A stretch of 64,000 bases of DNA, from contig NZ_JBBEWR010000006.1 in assembly GCF_037646345.1 (NCBI RefSeq), positions 186,001-250,000 of the forward strand, read 5' to 3'. The notes beneath the pieces were generated by a model. That model saw nothing but the letters and a program-made list of their open reading frames with translations. It ran no database searches and was not told where the DNA came from. The stretch is from Ascidiimonas aurantiaca. GTDB taxonomy: Bacteria; Bacteroidota; Bacteroidia; Flavobacteriales; Flavobacteriaceae. Position numbers and translations under genes: made by a program. Below, piece after piece: positions 17,929 to 27,695 of this stretch (its first letter is position 1; every line of letters starts with the position of its first letter).

Positions 17929-20900
17929 TTGAAAACAACCATACCAAAAGAATTACTAAACTTAGCCAGGTTTTTACTATTTATCGGATTTGTTTTTTCA
18001 GGCGTACAAATACATGCTCAAAATACGGACCCTCAGGTGCAGGACTCCGTTAAAACAGGTGTGTCACTAGGAAAAATCATTCTGAAAAATCCGGAAAGTA
18101 TCGTATCCAAATATACGTATGATCCGATTCTGGATTTGTATTTCTATAATGAAACGGTAGGCGATTTCAATATAAATTATCCCGTGATCCTTACACCCGA
18201 GCAATACAGGAAGCTCATTCAAAAGGAAAATATGCGTGACTACTTCAAGCAGAAAATTGATGCAGTTGCCGGGAAAAAAGAAGGTAGTGAAGAAGCACAG
18301 AAAAACCTGCTTCCCAACTTCTATGTTAATTCCAATTTTTTTGAATCTATTTTTGGCGGAAATACCATAGAGGTCATTCCGCAGGGTTCTGTAGCGATGG
18401 ATCTGGGGATACGGTTCCAGAAAAACGATAATCCGGCACTTTCTCCCAGGAACCGTACCAACCTTACATTTGATTTCGATCAGCGTATCAGCCTCAGTTT
18501 ACTTGGAAAAGTAGGTACCCGCCTTGCTATCACAGCCAATTATGATACAGAAGCTACTTTTGATTTTCAAAACCTTATAAAACTTGAATATACCCCTACA
18601 GAAGATGATATCCTTCAAAAAATAGAGATCGGTAATGTAAACATGCCGCTTAATAGTTCTTTGATTACCGGTGCGCAGAGCCTTTTTGGGGTGAAAACCG
18701 AATTGCAATTTGGAAGAACCCGTATTACGGGAGTTTTTTCAGAACAGCGTTCGCAAAGTCGTTCTATCGTAGCACAGGGAGGAGGTACGCTTACCGATTT
18801 TGAGATACTGGCACTTGATTACGATGAAGATCGCCACTTTTTCCTCTCTCAATTTTTTAGGGATCAGTACGATATAGCATTAGAATCCTATCCCTTTATA
18901 AGGAGCCAGGTGCAAATTACCCGTATTGAAATATGGGTTACCAACAGAGGACAGCGCACAGACAATGTACGTAATATTGTCGCTATACAGGATATTGGTG
19001 AATTTGTTGAGTCTCAAACACGACTGGGACTCAATAATCAGGATCCTCCGGGTTTTTTTAATGTGAATTCCGGCCAGCCCAATGAACTCCCCCGTAACAA
19101 TGCCAATGATTTTAATCCGTTTGCCATAGGTACAGCCAATTCGGTACTTACAGAAGCCATTCGTGAAATAGCAACCGTAAGAAGTGGCTTTGGTTCGTTG
19201 AGTTCAGCTGTCAACGAAGGCTTTGATTATGCTATACTTGAAAATGCCAGGAAACTGGAAGAGGGAAGAGATTTTAGTTTAAATACTCAGCTAGGGTACA
19301 TTTCTTTAAATCAGAGGCTTAGTAATGATGAAGTGCTTGCCGTTGCTTTTCAGTACACCTTTGCCGGTGAAGTCTATCAGGTAGGAGAATTTGCGGCAGA
19401 CGGTATTGGGGCTACCGGTTTTGATCCCAATAATAACGATCTTGTTAACAATACACTGGTACTTAAACTTCTAAAAAGTAACATCACCAATGTGTCAGAT
19501 CCTATATGGGACCTAATGATGAAAAATATCTATTCTACAGGTGCTTTTCAGTTGAGCCCTGAAGATTTTAGATTAAATATACTCTATACCGATCCTTCGC
19601 CTTTAAATTACCTCTCTCCGGTAGATGAAGCTACCTTTCCGGAGGGGCTGGATGAGCGTATATTGCTGGATGTCCTTAATTTTGACCGACTTAATATTTA
19701 TAACGACCCCCAGAGCGGGGGAGATGGTTTTTTTGATTTTATACCCGGGATAACAGTAGATCCCCAATCCGGTAATATCATTTTTACCAAAGTAGAACCA
19801 TTTGGTGAGTTTTTACACGGGGTTTTAGGAGGCGGAGATTATGAAAACCCTTCTTCATATAACCCCAACCAGGAGCAGTACGTTTTCCGAAACATGTATG
19901 AATTAACCAAAGCAGCAGCTCTCGAAGATAGTGACCAGGATAAATTTCAATTAAAAGGACGCTATAAATCTCAAGGCTCCAGCGGTATTCCCATTGGAGC
20001 ATTTAACGTTCCCCGGGGTTCTGTTCGGGTTACTGCCGGCGGAAGGCTGCTTCAGGAGGGTATAGACTACACCGTAAACTATCAGGCAGGAACCGTACAA
20101 ATACTCGATGATGGTTTAAGAGCTTCCAATGTACCCATTGAAGTTTCCGTAGAGAACAATGCTATCTTTGGACAGCAAACCCGTCGTTTTTCAGGAGTTA
20201 ATATTGAACATCAGTTTACAGACAACTTTGTCCTGGGAGCGACACTTCTCAACTTAAATGAGAGGCCTCTTACCCAAAAGGCCAATTTTGGCGTTGAACC
20301 GGTTAACAATACCATCTTTGGTTTCAATGGTAACTTTTCAACCGAAGTACCTTTCTTAACCCGACTGGCAAATAAGTTACCAAATATTGATACCGATGTG
20401 CCTTCTAACCTCTCCGTACGAGGGGAGATCGCCTACCTTTTACCCGGATCTCCCAAAAATGCAGATTTTGAAGGGGAAACTACAGCATACCTTGATGATT
20501 TTGAAGGGGCACAGTCTCTTATTGATGTACGTGGCCCCCTGGCATGGACACTGGCGAGTCCGCCCCTTGAATTTTTAAATAACGGCCAGCCCTTCGGGCA
20601 ATCGCCTGATGACCCTGATAACCTCTTAAACGGTCATGGCAGGGCCAAGCTTTCATGGTACACCATTGATCCTATTTTTTATACAAATCTGAGACCCAGC
20701 GGCGTTTCAGATGATGATATTTCACTAAACCAGACCCGTAGGGTTTTTATTGATGAGATATTCCCTCAGGTAGATGTGCCTCAGGGGCAGACCACCGTTC
20801 AGAATACCCTGGACCTTGCCTATTATCCCGATATCAAAGGGCCTTACAACAACAACCCACAGGATCTTTCCGGGCTTTCTGCTAATGAAAAATGGGGAGG

Positions 20901-23900
20901 GATCATGCGGGCCATTAGCAGTACCAACTTTGAGCAGGCCAATGTAGAGTTTATCCAGTTTTGGGTGCTTGACCCTTATGTAGATGGAGTAACCGGTAAT
21001 GGCGGCGAACTGGTTTTTAACCTGGGTAATATTTCAGAAGATATTTTAACAGACGGAAGAAAGCAGTATGAAAACGGATTGCCCGTAGGTGCAGATAACA
21101 ATTCCAATCTTACCTCTACCACCTCCTGGGGAGAAGTGCCTTCTACCCAGTCTCTTGTATATGCATTTGATGCCAACCCCGATAATAGAACATTACAGGA
21201 TATTGGATTTGATGGTCTGGACGATCAGGGAGAAGCCTCCATATACGTTAACAACCCCGGGAATGACCCCGCACTTGACAATTACCAGTATTACCTGGAT
21301 GCTACCGGAGGGATTCTGGAAAGGTATTTTAATTTCAATAACCCCGACGGAAACTCGCCCGTAACAGTAACCAATACAGACCGTGGTTCTACCACACTCC
21401 CGGATGTGGAGGATGTGGACAGAGACCTTACTCTGAACACCGTAAACAGTTATTTTGAATACCGCATCCCAATACGACCCAATATTCAGCGAACCGACCA
21501 GTATGTTACCGATATACGTGAACTTGAACGGCCCGTGCCAAACAATGGTAGTGTAACCGCCCGCTGGATACAGTTTAAAATACCTATCAGAGAGTTTACT
21601 AATGCCATTGGCGGTATTACCGATATCAGATCCATCAGCTTCATGAGAATGTATCTTACCGGATTTCAGGAAGAAGTTGTTTTGCGTTTCGGTACACTCG
21701 ATCTTGTTCGTGGAGATTACCGTTTTTATACCCGTTCCTTACAGGAAGACCAGGATGATCCTTCAGACGATGGTACTTTTGCAGATATCAGTACCGTTAA
21801 TATACAAGAAAATGAGCAAAGGCAACCCATACCCTATAGACTGCCCCCCGGTGTACAAAGAGAACAGCTCAATAACAATAACACCATTATACGGCAAAAC
21901 GAACAATCTATTGCCTATACCGTTTGTGATCTGCAGCCACGTGATGCCAGAGCAGCTTTTAAAAATATAAATGTAGATCTACGTCAGTACAAGCGTTTAC
22001 AAATGTTCCTGCATGCCGAAGCTTTTCAGGAAAATACCATTTTTGATAATGATCTTGTCGGGTTTATTCGTATAGGTACCGATTTTAATGATAATTACTA
22101 TCAGGTTGAGGTGCCTTTACAGGTAACACGGCCCGGGGCATCTACAGCAGAAGAAGTATGGCCGGAACTCAACAATATGGATATCCCGCTTTCCTTATTA
22201 TCCCGTATGAAAGCCGTAGGTATTGCCAATGGAACACTTAACCAAACCGTTTACTACGATGAAGAATTAAATGTAGTAAATGAGTTTGACCCCAGAGAAG
22301 CCGGAAGGTTACGATTAGGTCTGCGTGGTAACCCTTCACTGGGGAACATACGGGCACTAATGATAGGTGTTAAAAATACCACCACCAATGAGGTTTGTGG
22401 AGAAGTATGGTTTAATGAACTGCGTTTATCTGAACTGGACAATAAAGGAGGCTGGGCTGCCATAGCAGCTATTGATGCAAATATGGCAGATTTTGCCAAT
22501 GTATCTGCTACCGGGCAGATAAGTACCATAGGTTTTGGGGCCATTGAACAATTGCCCAATGAAAGAAGCCGGGAAGAATCCATTCAATATGGGGTAAATA
22601 CCAATATTAATGTAGGGCAGTTGTTCCCAAAAAAATGGGGACTTCAGATACCAGTTAATTACAGTATTTCCGAGCAATTGGTTACCCCGGAGTTTGATCC
22701 CGTATTTCAGGACATCACCCTTGAAGACAGAATAGATGCCGTAGAAACAGAACAAGAAAAAGAAATTACCAGGCGTCAGGCAGAAGATTATACCAAAAGA
22801 AGGAGTATTAATTTAATAGGTTTACGCAAAAACAGGTCTGAAGAAGCAGAAGCAAACTTTTTTGACATTGAAAACTTTACATTTAATTATTCCTATAATG
22901 AAGTCAATCACAGAGATTTTGAGATTGAAGATCAGCGAGATCAAAATGTTCGGGCAGGCCTCAACTACGTACACGCTTTTAAACCCGCCGAGATCGCCCC
23001 GTTTAAAAAAAGTGATTCTCTGTTAACAGGCAGGTACTGGCAATGGCTTAAAGATCTAAATTTAAACTTACTTCCCACCAGTATATCGGTCAATTCCAAT
23101 ATTAACCGTACCTTCAATCAGCAACGTTTTCGGGATGTATTAAGTAACCAGTCTAATCCAAATGACCTGGGGCTGCCTCTTTTACAACAGCGTAACTTTT
23201 TGTTCGACTGGCAATACTCTATTAATTACAACCTTACCAAATCATTACAATTTAACTTTGTTGCTGCCAACTTTAATATTGTGCGTAACTATTTTGGAGA
23301 AGATGAAGACGGAAACGTAATTATACGTGAAGATGTGGGAGTGTATGATGACTTTTTTAATACAGGAGAGGCGAACAGGCATACGCAGCAGCTTCAGGTG
23401 AATTACGAATTACCACTCAATAAAATACCAACCTTTAGTTTTATTAATGCTACCTATTCCTATACCGGCAACTTTGACTGGCAAAGAGGAGGAGAGGCAT
23501 TGAACGAAATTGCGGGAGAAGATCTCAACACCATTCAGAATGCCAACACGCATACCATTAATGCGGCATTGGGTATGGATAAACTGTATGAATACCTGGG
23601 ACTAACCAAAATAACCGCTGCCGATCTCAGAAAAGGAGGTAGAGGTGGTATTCAGAGGCGCCCGCCAATACCAGGTCAGGAAAACGAAGAGGAAGAAATA
23701 AAGAAAACATCCAAATTCCACAATACCCTGGTAGATATTTTAACCCCGATAAAACGAATAAACCTGAGTTATACCGAAAACAACGGTAAAGTGTTACCCG
23801 GATATACAGAATCCATTGGTTTTATAGGTACCCTGCGTCCTTCATTTGGCTTTGTGTTTGGAAGTCAGGCAGATGTGCGGTTTGAAGCTGCCAGAAGAGG

Positions 23901-25083
23901 CTGGCTTACCACCTTCCCGGAATTTAACCAACAGTATCTCGAAAGAACCAATCGTATCCTTAACATCACTGCAAATGCACTGCCCATTCAGGACCTGACC
24001 ATAGACCTTGTGGCAGACCGCCAATTCTCTGAGAGTTATGCAGAGAACTTTCGAATTAATGAAAATAACGGTGCTTTTGATTATGAGGTGTTAGTGGGTA
24101 ACCGTTTTGGAGACTTTTCAATCTCAACCGTACTCTTGTCAACAGCATTTGCACAAAGCGATGAAATGTCTTCCGAAACATTTGAAGAATTTAGGGCCAA
24201 TCGTTTACGTATAGCCAACCGGTTAGCAGTACAAAACGGGATCGATATTAATGACCCCAATCAACTGGATGCAGACGGTTTCCCAAGAGGTTATGGAAAA
24301 AATAATCAGGCGGTACTCCTTCCTGCATTTCTTGCGGCTTATACCGGCACAGATCCCGATAAAATAAATACAGGTGCCTTTAGAGACGTCCCCATTCCTA
24401 ACTGGACCATTAAATACACCGGTTTTATGAGACTCAAATGGTTTAAGAAAAATTTCCGCCGCTTTTCACTAACACATGGGTACCGTTCCAGTTACAGTCT
24501 TAACTCATTTAGAACCAATCTTGAATTTGATCCCACACTGCCGCCCAATTCCCAGATAGATCAGGCAGGTAATTTTCTTAATGAAACCGTGTTTACCAAT
24601 GCCACACTTGTAGAGCAGTTTAACCCGTTGATGCGGGTAGATTTTGAGATGAAAAATTCGCTGAGTGTTCAGGCAGAAGTAAAGAGAGATCGTGCGCTCT
24701 CGCTGAGCTTTGATAATAACCTGCTTACCGAAATAACAGGAAAAGAATATATTATTGGTTTAGGGTATCGTGTAAAAGACCTTCGCTTCCGAACCAATAT
24801 AGGAGGGAAGCGTACCACCTTAAAAGGAGATCTGAACCTGAAAGCAGATCTGGCATTACGAGATAATATTACCGTTATACGCAACCTTGATATTGAAAAT
24901 AATCAGGTAACCGCAGGACAAAATATCTGGTCACTTAAATTCACGGCAGATTATGCTTTAAGCAAAAACCTTACCACCCTGTTCTTTTACGACCATACAT
25001 TCTCAGAGTTTGCTATTTCTACAGCATTTCCGCAAACCACTATCCGGTCTGGTTTTACATTGCGATATAATTTTGGGAATTAA
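17929..25083 (+). CDS. sprA: Type IX secretion outer-membrane translocon protein SprA
   Basis: Giant outer-membrane beta-barrel that forms the type IX secretion pore and is needed for gliding, 2384 residues, the usual length. A signal peptide ends in IHAQ near residue 31. The sequence is beta-rich throughout, with repeated SprA N-terminal domains in the first half and a C-terminal aromatic end (TLRYNFGN). The start is TTG at 17929, 5 bases after ruvA; no in-frame ATG lies before the signal peptide, so TTG is needed to include it. A gcvH, VanZ-like, TonB and remB order follows, which I recall from other gliding flavobacteria. Function is firm from family identity; the start is inferred. Confidence 0.96.
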   Translation: MKTTIPKELLNLARFLLFIGFVFSGVQIHAQNTDPQVQDSVKTGVSLGKIILKNPESIVSKYTYDPILDLYFYNETVGDFNINYPVILTPEQYRKLIQKENMRDYFKQKIDAVAGKKEGSEEAQKNLLPNFYVNSNFFESIFGGNTIEVIPQGSVAMDLGIRFQKNDNPALSPRNRTNLTFDFDQRISLSLLGKVGTRLAITANYDTEATFDFQNLIKLEYTPTEDDILQKIEIGNVNMPLNSSLITGAQSLFGVKTELQFGRTRITGVFSEQRSQSRSIVAQGGGTLTDFEILALDYDEDRHFFLSQFFRDQYDIALESYPFIRSQVQITRIEIWVTNRGQRTDNVRNIVAIQDIGEFVESQTRLGLNNQDPPGFFNVNSGQPNELPRNNANDFNPFAIGTANSVLTEAIREIATVRSGFGSLSSAVNEGFDYAILENARKLEEGRDFSLNTQLGYISLNQRLSNDEVLAVAFQYTFAGEVYQVGEFAADGIGATGFDPNNNDLVNNTLVLKLLKSNITNVSDPIWDLMMKNIYSTGAFQLSPEDFRLNILYTDPSPLNYLSPVDEATFPEGLDERILLDVLNFDRLNIYNDPQSGGDGFFDFIPGITVDPQSGNIIFTKVEPFGEFLHGVLGGGDYENPSSYNPNQEQYVFRNMYELTKAAALEDSDQDKFQLKGRYKSQGSSGIPIGAFNVPRGSVRVTAGGRLLQEGIDYTVNYQAGTVQILDDGLRASNVPIEVSVENNAIFGQQTRRFSGVNIEHQFTDNFVLGATLLNLNERPLTQKANFGVEPVNNTIFGFNGNFSTEVPFLTRLANKLPNIDTDVPSNLSVRGEIAYLLPGSPKNADFEGETTAYLDDFEGAQSLIDVRGPLAWTLASPPLEFLNNGQPFGQSPDDPDNLLNGHGRAKLSWYTIDPIFYTNLRPSGVSDDDISLNQTRRVFIDEIFPQVDVPQGQTTVQNTLDLAYYPDIKGPYNNNPQDLSGLSANEKWGGIMRAISSTNFEQANVEFIQFWVLDPYVDGVTGNGGELVFNLGNISEDILTDGRKQYENGLPVGADNNSNLTSTTSWGEVPSTQSLVYAFDANPDNRTLQDIGFDGLDDQGEASIYVNNPGNDPALDNYQYYLDATGGILERYFNFNNPDGNSPVTVTNTDRGSTTLPDVEDVDRDLTLNTVNSYFEYRIPIRPNIQRTDQYVTDIRELERPVPNNGSVTARWIQFKIPIREFTNAIGGITDIRSISFMRMYLTGFQEEVVLRFGTLDLVRGDYRFYTRSLQEDQDDPSDDGTFADISTVNIQENEQRQPIPYRLPPGVQREQLNNNNTIIRQNEQSIAYTVCDLQPRDARAAFKNINVDLRQYKRLQMFLHAEAFQENTIFDNDLVGFIRIGTDFNDNYYQVEVPLQVTRPGASTAEEVWPELNNMDIPLSLLSRMKAVGIANGTLNQTVYYDEELNVVNEFDPREAGRLRLGLRGNPSLGNIRALMIGVKNTTTNEVCGEVWFNELRLSELDNKGGWAAIAAIDANMADFANVSATGQISTIGFGAIEQLPNERSREESIQYGVNTNINVGQLFPKKWGLQIPVNYSISEQLVTPEFDPVFQDITLEDRIDAVETEQEKEITRRQAEDYTKRRSINLIGLRKNRSEEAEANFFDIENFTFNYSYNEVNHRDFEIEDQRDQNVRAGLNYVHAFKPAEIAPFKKSDSLLTGRYWQWLKDLNLNLLPTSISVNSNINRTFNQQRFRDVLSNQSNPNDLGLPLLQQRNFLFDWQYSINYNLTKSLQFNFVAANFNIVRNYFGEDEDGNVIIREDVGVYDDFFNTGEANRHTQQLQVNYELPLNKIPTFSFINATYSYTGNFDWQRGGEALNEIAGEDLNTIQNANTHTINAALGMDKLYEYLGLTKITAADLRKGGRGGIQRRPPIPGQENEEEEIKKTSKFHNTLVDILTPIKRINLSYTENNGKVLPGYTESIGFIGTLRPSFGFVFGSQADVRFEAARRGWLTTFPEFNQQYLERTNRILNITANALPIQDLTIDLVADRQFSESYAENFRINENNGAFDYEVLVGNRFGDFSISTVLLSTAFAQSDEMSSETFEEFRANRLRIANRLAVQNGIDINDPNQLDADGFPRGYGKNNQAVLLPAFLAAYTGTDPDKINTGAFRDVPIPNWTIKYTGFMRLKWFKKNFRRFSLTHGYRSSYSLNSFRTNLEFDPTLPPNSQIDQAGNFLNETVFTNATLVEQFNPLMRVDFEMKNSLSVQAEVKRDRALSLSFDNNLLTEITGKEYIIGLGYRVKDLRFRTNIGGKRTTLKGDLNLKADLALRDNITVIRNLDIENNQVTAGQNIWSLKFTADYALSKNLTTLFFYDHTFSEFAISTAFPQTTIRSGFTLRYNFGN

Positions 25084-25098
25084 TGTGAATATATTTTT

Positions 25099-25128
25099 TT
25101 GCAGGATACCGCGAAAAAAGTACATTTG
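25099..25128 (+). promoter_or_regulatory. Bacteroidota promoter upstream of gcvH
   Basis: TTG (25099-25101) and TACATTTG (25121-25128) are separated by 19 bases, matching the -33/-7 spacing of Bacteroidota housekeeping promoters. The box ends 27 bases before the gcvH ATG. It suggests gcvH-vanZ can be transcribed independently of sprA. Confidence 0.7.
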
Positions 25129-25155
25129 TTTCACTAAAAAAAATCAATTAGCATA

Positions 25156-25536
25156 ATGAATATACCATCTGATTTGAAGTACACCAAAGACCATGAGTGG
25201 GTAAAAGTGGAAGGTGATACCGCCATTGTAGGGATTACCGATTTTGCTCAGGGAGAACTTGGTGATATAGTATATGTAGAAGTAGAAACCGTTGGTGAAA
25301 CTCTCGATAAAGAAGAGGTTTTTGGTACGGTAGAAGCCGTTAAAACCGTTTCAGACCTTTTTCTTCCCTTAAGCGGTGAGATTACCGATTTTAACGAGTT
25401 ACTTGAAGAGCAACCGGAAATTGTGAATTCAGATCCTTACGGGGAAGGCTGGATGATTAAAATGACTATTTCAGATACCGGTGAGCTTGACAGCCTTATG
25501 AGCAGTGAAGAATACAAATCGCTGGTTGGCGCGTAA
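25156..25536 (+). CDS. gcvH: Glycine cleavage system H protein
   Basis: Lipoyl carrier protein of the glycine cleavage system, 126 residues. The lipoylated lysine is K63 in VFGTVEAVKTVSDL. The rest follows the barrel-sandwich hybrid fold (KYTKDHEWVKVEGD at the start, DPYGEGWMIKM near the end). It shuttles the aminomethyl group between the P, T and L proteins, none of which is nearby. It has its own promoter and its end overlaps the VanZ-like gene by 32 bases if that gene starts at the GTG. Confidence 0.97.
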   Translation: MNIPSDLKYTKDHEWVKVEGDTAIVGITDFAQGELGDIVYVEVETVGETLDKEEVFGTVEAVKTVSDLFLPLSGEITDFNELLEEQPEIVNSDPYGEGWMIKMTISDTGELDSLMSSEEYKSLVGA

Positions 25537-25927
25537 CAAGAGCATATATTATCTTATAGCCATGGGATGGACTCTCATGGTCACTCTGTTTAGCCTGTCT
25601 CCTATGAGCAATTTACCCAATATACGTGTTGGGTTTGAACATGGAGATAAACTGGTGCATGTTTTTTTTTATCTCGGTATGACCATAACCTGGTATTTTA
25701 AGTTTACGGAGCCATTTCCCGTTAAATTTTTAATGAAACCCCTACTGGCAGCATGCGCTATTAGTTTTTTTTATGGCATAATTATTGAGGTATTTCAGGA
25801 TATACTTCCCGTTGATCGAAGTTCAGATTGGCAGGATATTTATGCAAATACCGGTGGAATTATCCTCGCGGTAGCACTGTTAAAAATACTCGAAGGTAAA
25901 ACCAACTGGTTAAAAAGGAAAAATTAG
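25505..25927 (+). CDS. VanZ-like membrane protein
   Basis: Small integral membrane protein of 140 residues with about four hydrophobic segments. The segment MGWTLMVTLFSLSPMSNLPN and the following EHGDKLVHVFFYLGM are typical of VanZ-like proteins, whose biochemical role is unsettled. There is no ATG before the first helix; the start is GTG 25505 or TTG 25526, both inside gcvH, while ATG 25562 would cut into the first helix. The GTG is given here with low certainty. It lies between gcvH and a tonB gene. Confidence 0.8.
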   Translation: MKNTNRWLARNKSIYYLIAMGWTLMVTLFSLSPMSNLPNIRVGFEHGDKLVHVFFYLGMTITWYFKFTEPFPVKFLMKPLLAACAISFFYGIIIEVFQDILPVDRSSDWQDIYANTGGIILAVALLKILEGKTNWLKRKN

Positions 25928-25980
25928 TTGCGTTTATTATGAATAAATAATTAAATTAGCGACTGTAAAAACAGAAAATT

Positions 25981-26691
25981 ATGGAACTTAAGAAAAACCC
26001 AAAAGCAGACCTTACGCGTAACAGCGGGCTTTATTTTGCCATAGGACTGGCTTTTATTCTGGCTTTGACCTGGGGGGCGATGGAGTACCGAAAGTACGAT
26101 AAGGATGAAGCCTTTAACTATACGATGAATGTTGATGATGATCTCGATGAAGAAGTGCCTATTACAGAACAGTTAAATACACCACCTCCGCCACCCCCGC
26201 CGGCAGCACCAGAAGTGATTGAAGTAGTTGAAGATGAAGAAGAGGTCGAGGAAACCATAATTGAATCTACAGAAACCAGTCAGGAAGAAGTAATCGAAAA
26301 AGTAGAAGATATTGAAGAGGCAGAAGAAGATCTTGATGTAGATGTACCTTTTGCAGTAATTGAAGATGTTCCGGTTTTTCCGGGATGTGAAGGGCAACCC
26401 AAGTCAAAACTAAGAGAGTGCTTCCAGAGAAAAATGATGGAGCATATCAGAGATAACTTCCGTTATCCTGAAATTGCCCAGGAACTGGGAATTCAGGGTA
26501 GAGTAAGTGTTTTATTTACCATTGATAAGGATGGAAGTATCACCAATATAAGAATGCGAGGCCCGGATAAAAACCTGGAGGCAGAAGCTATGCGCATTAT
26601 CAAAAAATTACCAAGAATGACTCCCGGAAAGCAACGAGGTCGTCCGGTTAGGGTTCCCTTTAGTATTCCTATTACATTTAAACTGCAATAA
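25981..26691 (+). CDS. TonB-type energy transducer
   Basis: Inner-membrane protein of 236 residues coupling proton-motive force to the outer membrane. A single N-terminal helix spans about residues 15-34. A run of seven prolines (68-74) is followed by a very acidic spacer (about 80-120), and the TonB C-terminal domain covers about 125-236 (YPEIAQELGIQGRVSVLFTI). Before that domain is FPGC with C136 and a second cysteine C147 in CF. No exbB/exbD is adjacent. It is followed by a strong terminator. The neighbours downstream share the same C-terminal domain variant. Confidence 0.93.
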   Translation: MELKKNPKADLTRNSGLYFAIGLAFILALTWGAMEYRKYDKDEAFNYTMNVDDDLDEEVPITEQLNTPPPPPPPAAPEVIEVVEDEEEVEETIIESTETSQEEVIEKVEDIEEAEEDLDVDVPFAVIEDVPVFPGCEGQPKSKLRECFQRKMMEHIRDNFRYPEIAQELGIQGRVSVLFTIDKDGSITNIRMRGPDKNLEAEAMRIIKKLPRMTPGKQRGRPVRVPFSIPITFKLQ

Positions 26692-26710
26692 GTACAGGTA
26701 AAATATATGT

Positions 26711-26744
26711 AGAAACCCGAACGTGAGTTCGGGTTTCTTTTTTT
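26711..26744 (+). terminator. Intrinsic terminator after the first tonB gene
   Basis: Perfect 12-base arms AGAAACCCGAAC (26711-26722) and GTTCGGGTTTCT (26727-26738) with a 4-base loop GTGA, then a T-run to 26744. It separates this gene from the next TonB-type gene. Confidence 0.9.
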
Positions 26745-26785
26745 GGTATGCTTCTTGTGCGGGTGTAAGTATAACATAAAACAAT

Positions 26786-27589
26786 ATGATTATGAAAAGT
26801 CACACCCAAAAGCCGGGGCAACTTCACACCAATAAAATGCCCGGCAAAAGAAAAACCAAACAGGAGGTAAACCTGAGAAAAAACGGATGGTTGCATTTTC
26901 AAATAGGTCTTATTCTAAGTCTGCTTATAACCTATTTTACACTGGAAGCTGTTTTTCCCATTCTGGAAGTACCACCTATGGAGCAGGCGAAACAGGACAA
27001 GGATCTAACAGAGCCTGCTTTTCAATTTACTCCTGAGCCTCCAAAAATAGCGGTGCCTGATCCCTTACCGGAACCCGCGCCAAAAAAAGCACAACGAATA
27101 GGAGAGATTATAAAAGTAATTGAGAACAGCAATTTGACGGTTAAACCTAGCGAGAACATAACAGCTAATACTCCTGCCGCCAACCCCTATCTGGATCTTA
27201 ATGAAATAGAGTATGCAGAACCAGATGATACACCGAAAAACATTTTAGCAGTAGAATCTGTTCCTTTGTTTCCGGGCTGCGACCGTTTAGGAATCCGGCA
27301 GGAAAAAATAGATTGTTTTTCAAAAAGTATCAATAAGATCGTGGTAAAACATTTTAATGGTTCTTTGGGAGATACCTGGGGGTTAAGCGGGAAACAGGTA
27401 ATACATATAGTTTTTAAGATCGATAAAAACGGAAAGGTACATGATATCCGGGCTAAAGCGCCCCATCCCGCTTTAGAAAAAGAAGCCATACGGGTTATGC
27501 GTCTTATCCCTCAATTAGAACCCGGGAAACAGAATAATACACCGGTCGAAGTTTTGTTTGCAAAGTCTATCGTATTTCAGGTACAGTAA
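26786..27589 (+). CDS. TonB-family protein, second copy
   Basis: Second TonB-type protein, 267 residues. A single helix lies at about residues 35-53, followed by a proline-rich spacer (about 80-103) and a C-terminal TonB-like domain (about 155-267) with FPGC (C165) and CF (C177) in the same places as the upstream copy. The start may be ATG 26786 or ATG 26792. A long basic stretch precedes the helix. It is flanked by terminators on both sides and so is probably a separate unit. It diverges strongly from the first copy outside the C-terminal domain, so it is an old paralogue rather than a recent duplicate. Confidence 0.85.
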   Translation: MIMKSHTQKPGQLHTNKMPGKRKTKQEVNLRKNGWLHFQIGLILSLLITYFTLEAVFPILEVPPMEQAKQDKDLTEPAFQFTPEPPKIAVPDPLPEPAPKKAQRIGEIIKVIENSNLTVKPSENITANTPAANPYLDLNEIEYAEPDDTPKNILAVESVPLFPGCDRLGIRQEKIDCFSKSINKIVVKHFNGSLGDTWGLSGKQVIHIVFKIDKNGKVHDIRAKAPHPALEKEAIRVMRLIPQLEPGKQNNTPVEVLFAKSIVFQVQ

Positions 27590-27621
27590 AAAATTCCCGC
27601 GAAAGCGGGAATTTTTCTTTT
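27589..27621 (+). terminator. Intrinsic terminator after the second tonB gene
   Basis: Arms AAAAATTCCCGC (27589-27600) and GCGGGAATTTTT (27605-27616) are perfectly complementary across a GAAA tetraloop, and the T-rich tail runs to 27621. It begins inside the stop codon of the preceding gene. Confidence 0.9.
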
Positions 27622-27695
27622 AAATTTACGTTTACATACCAGGTGAAAAACACTATCTTGCCAAATCTTACCGTATGTAAACCTTAAATACTTGT

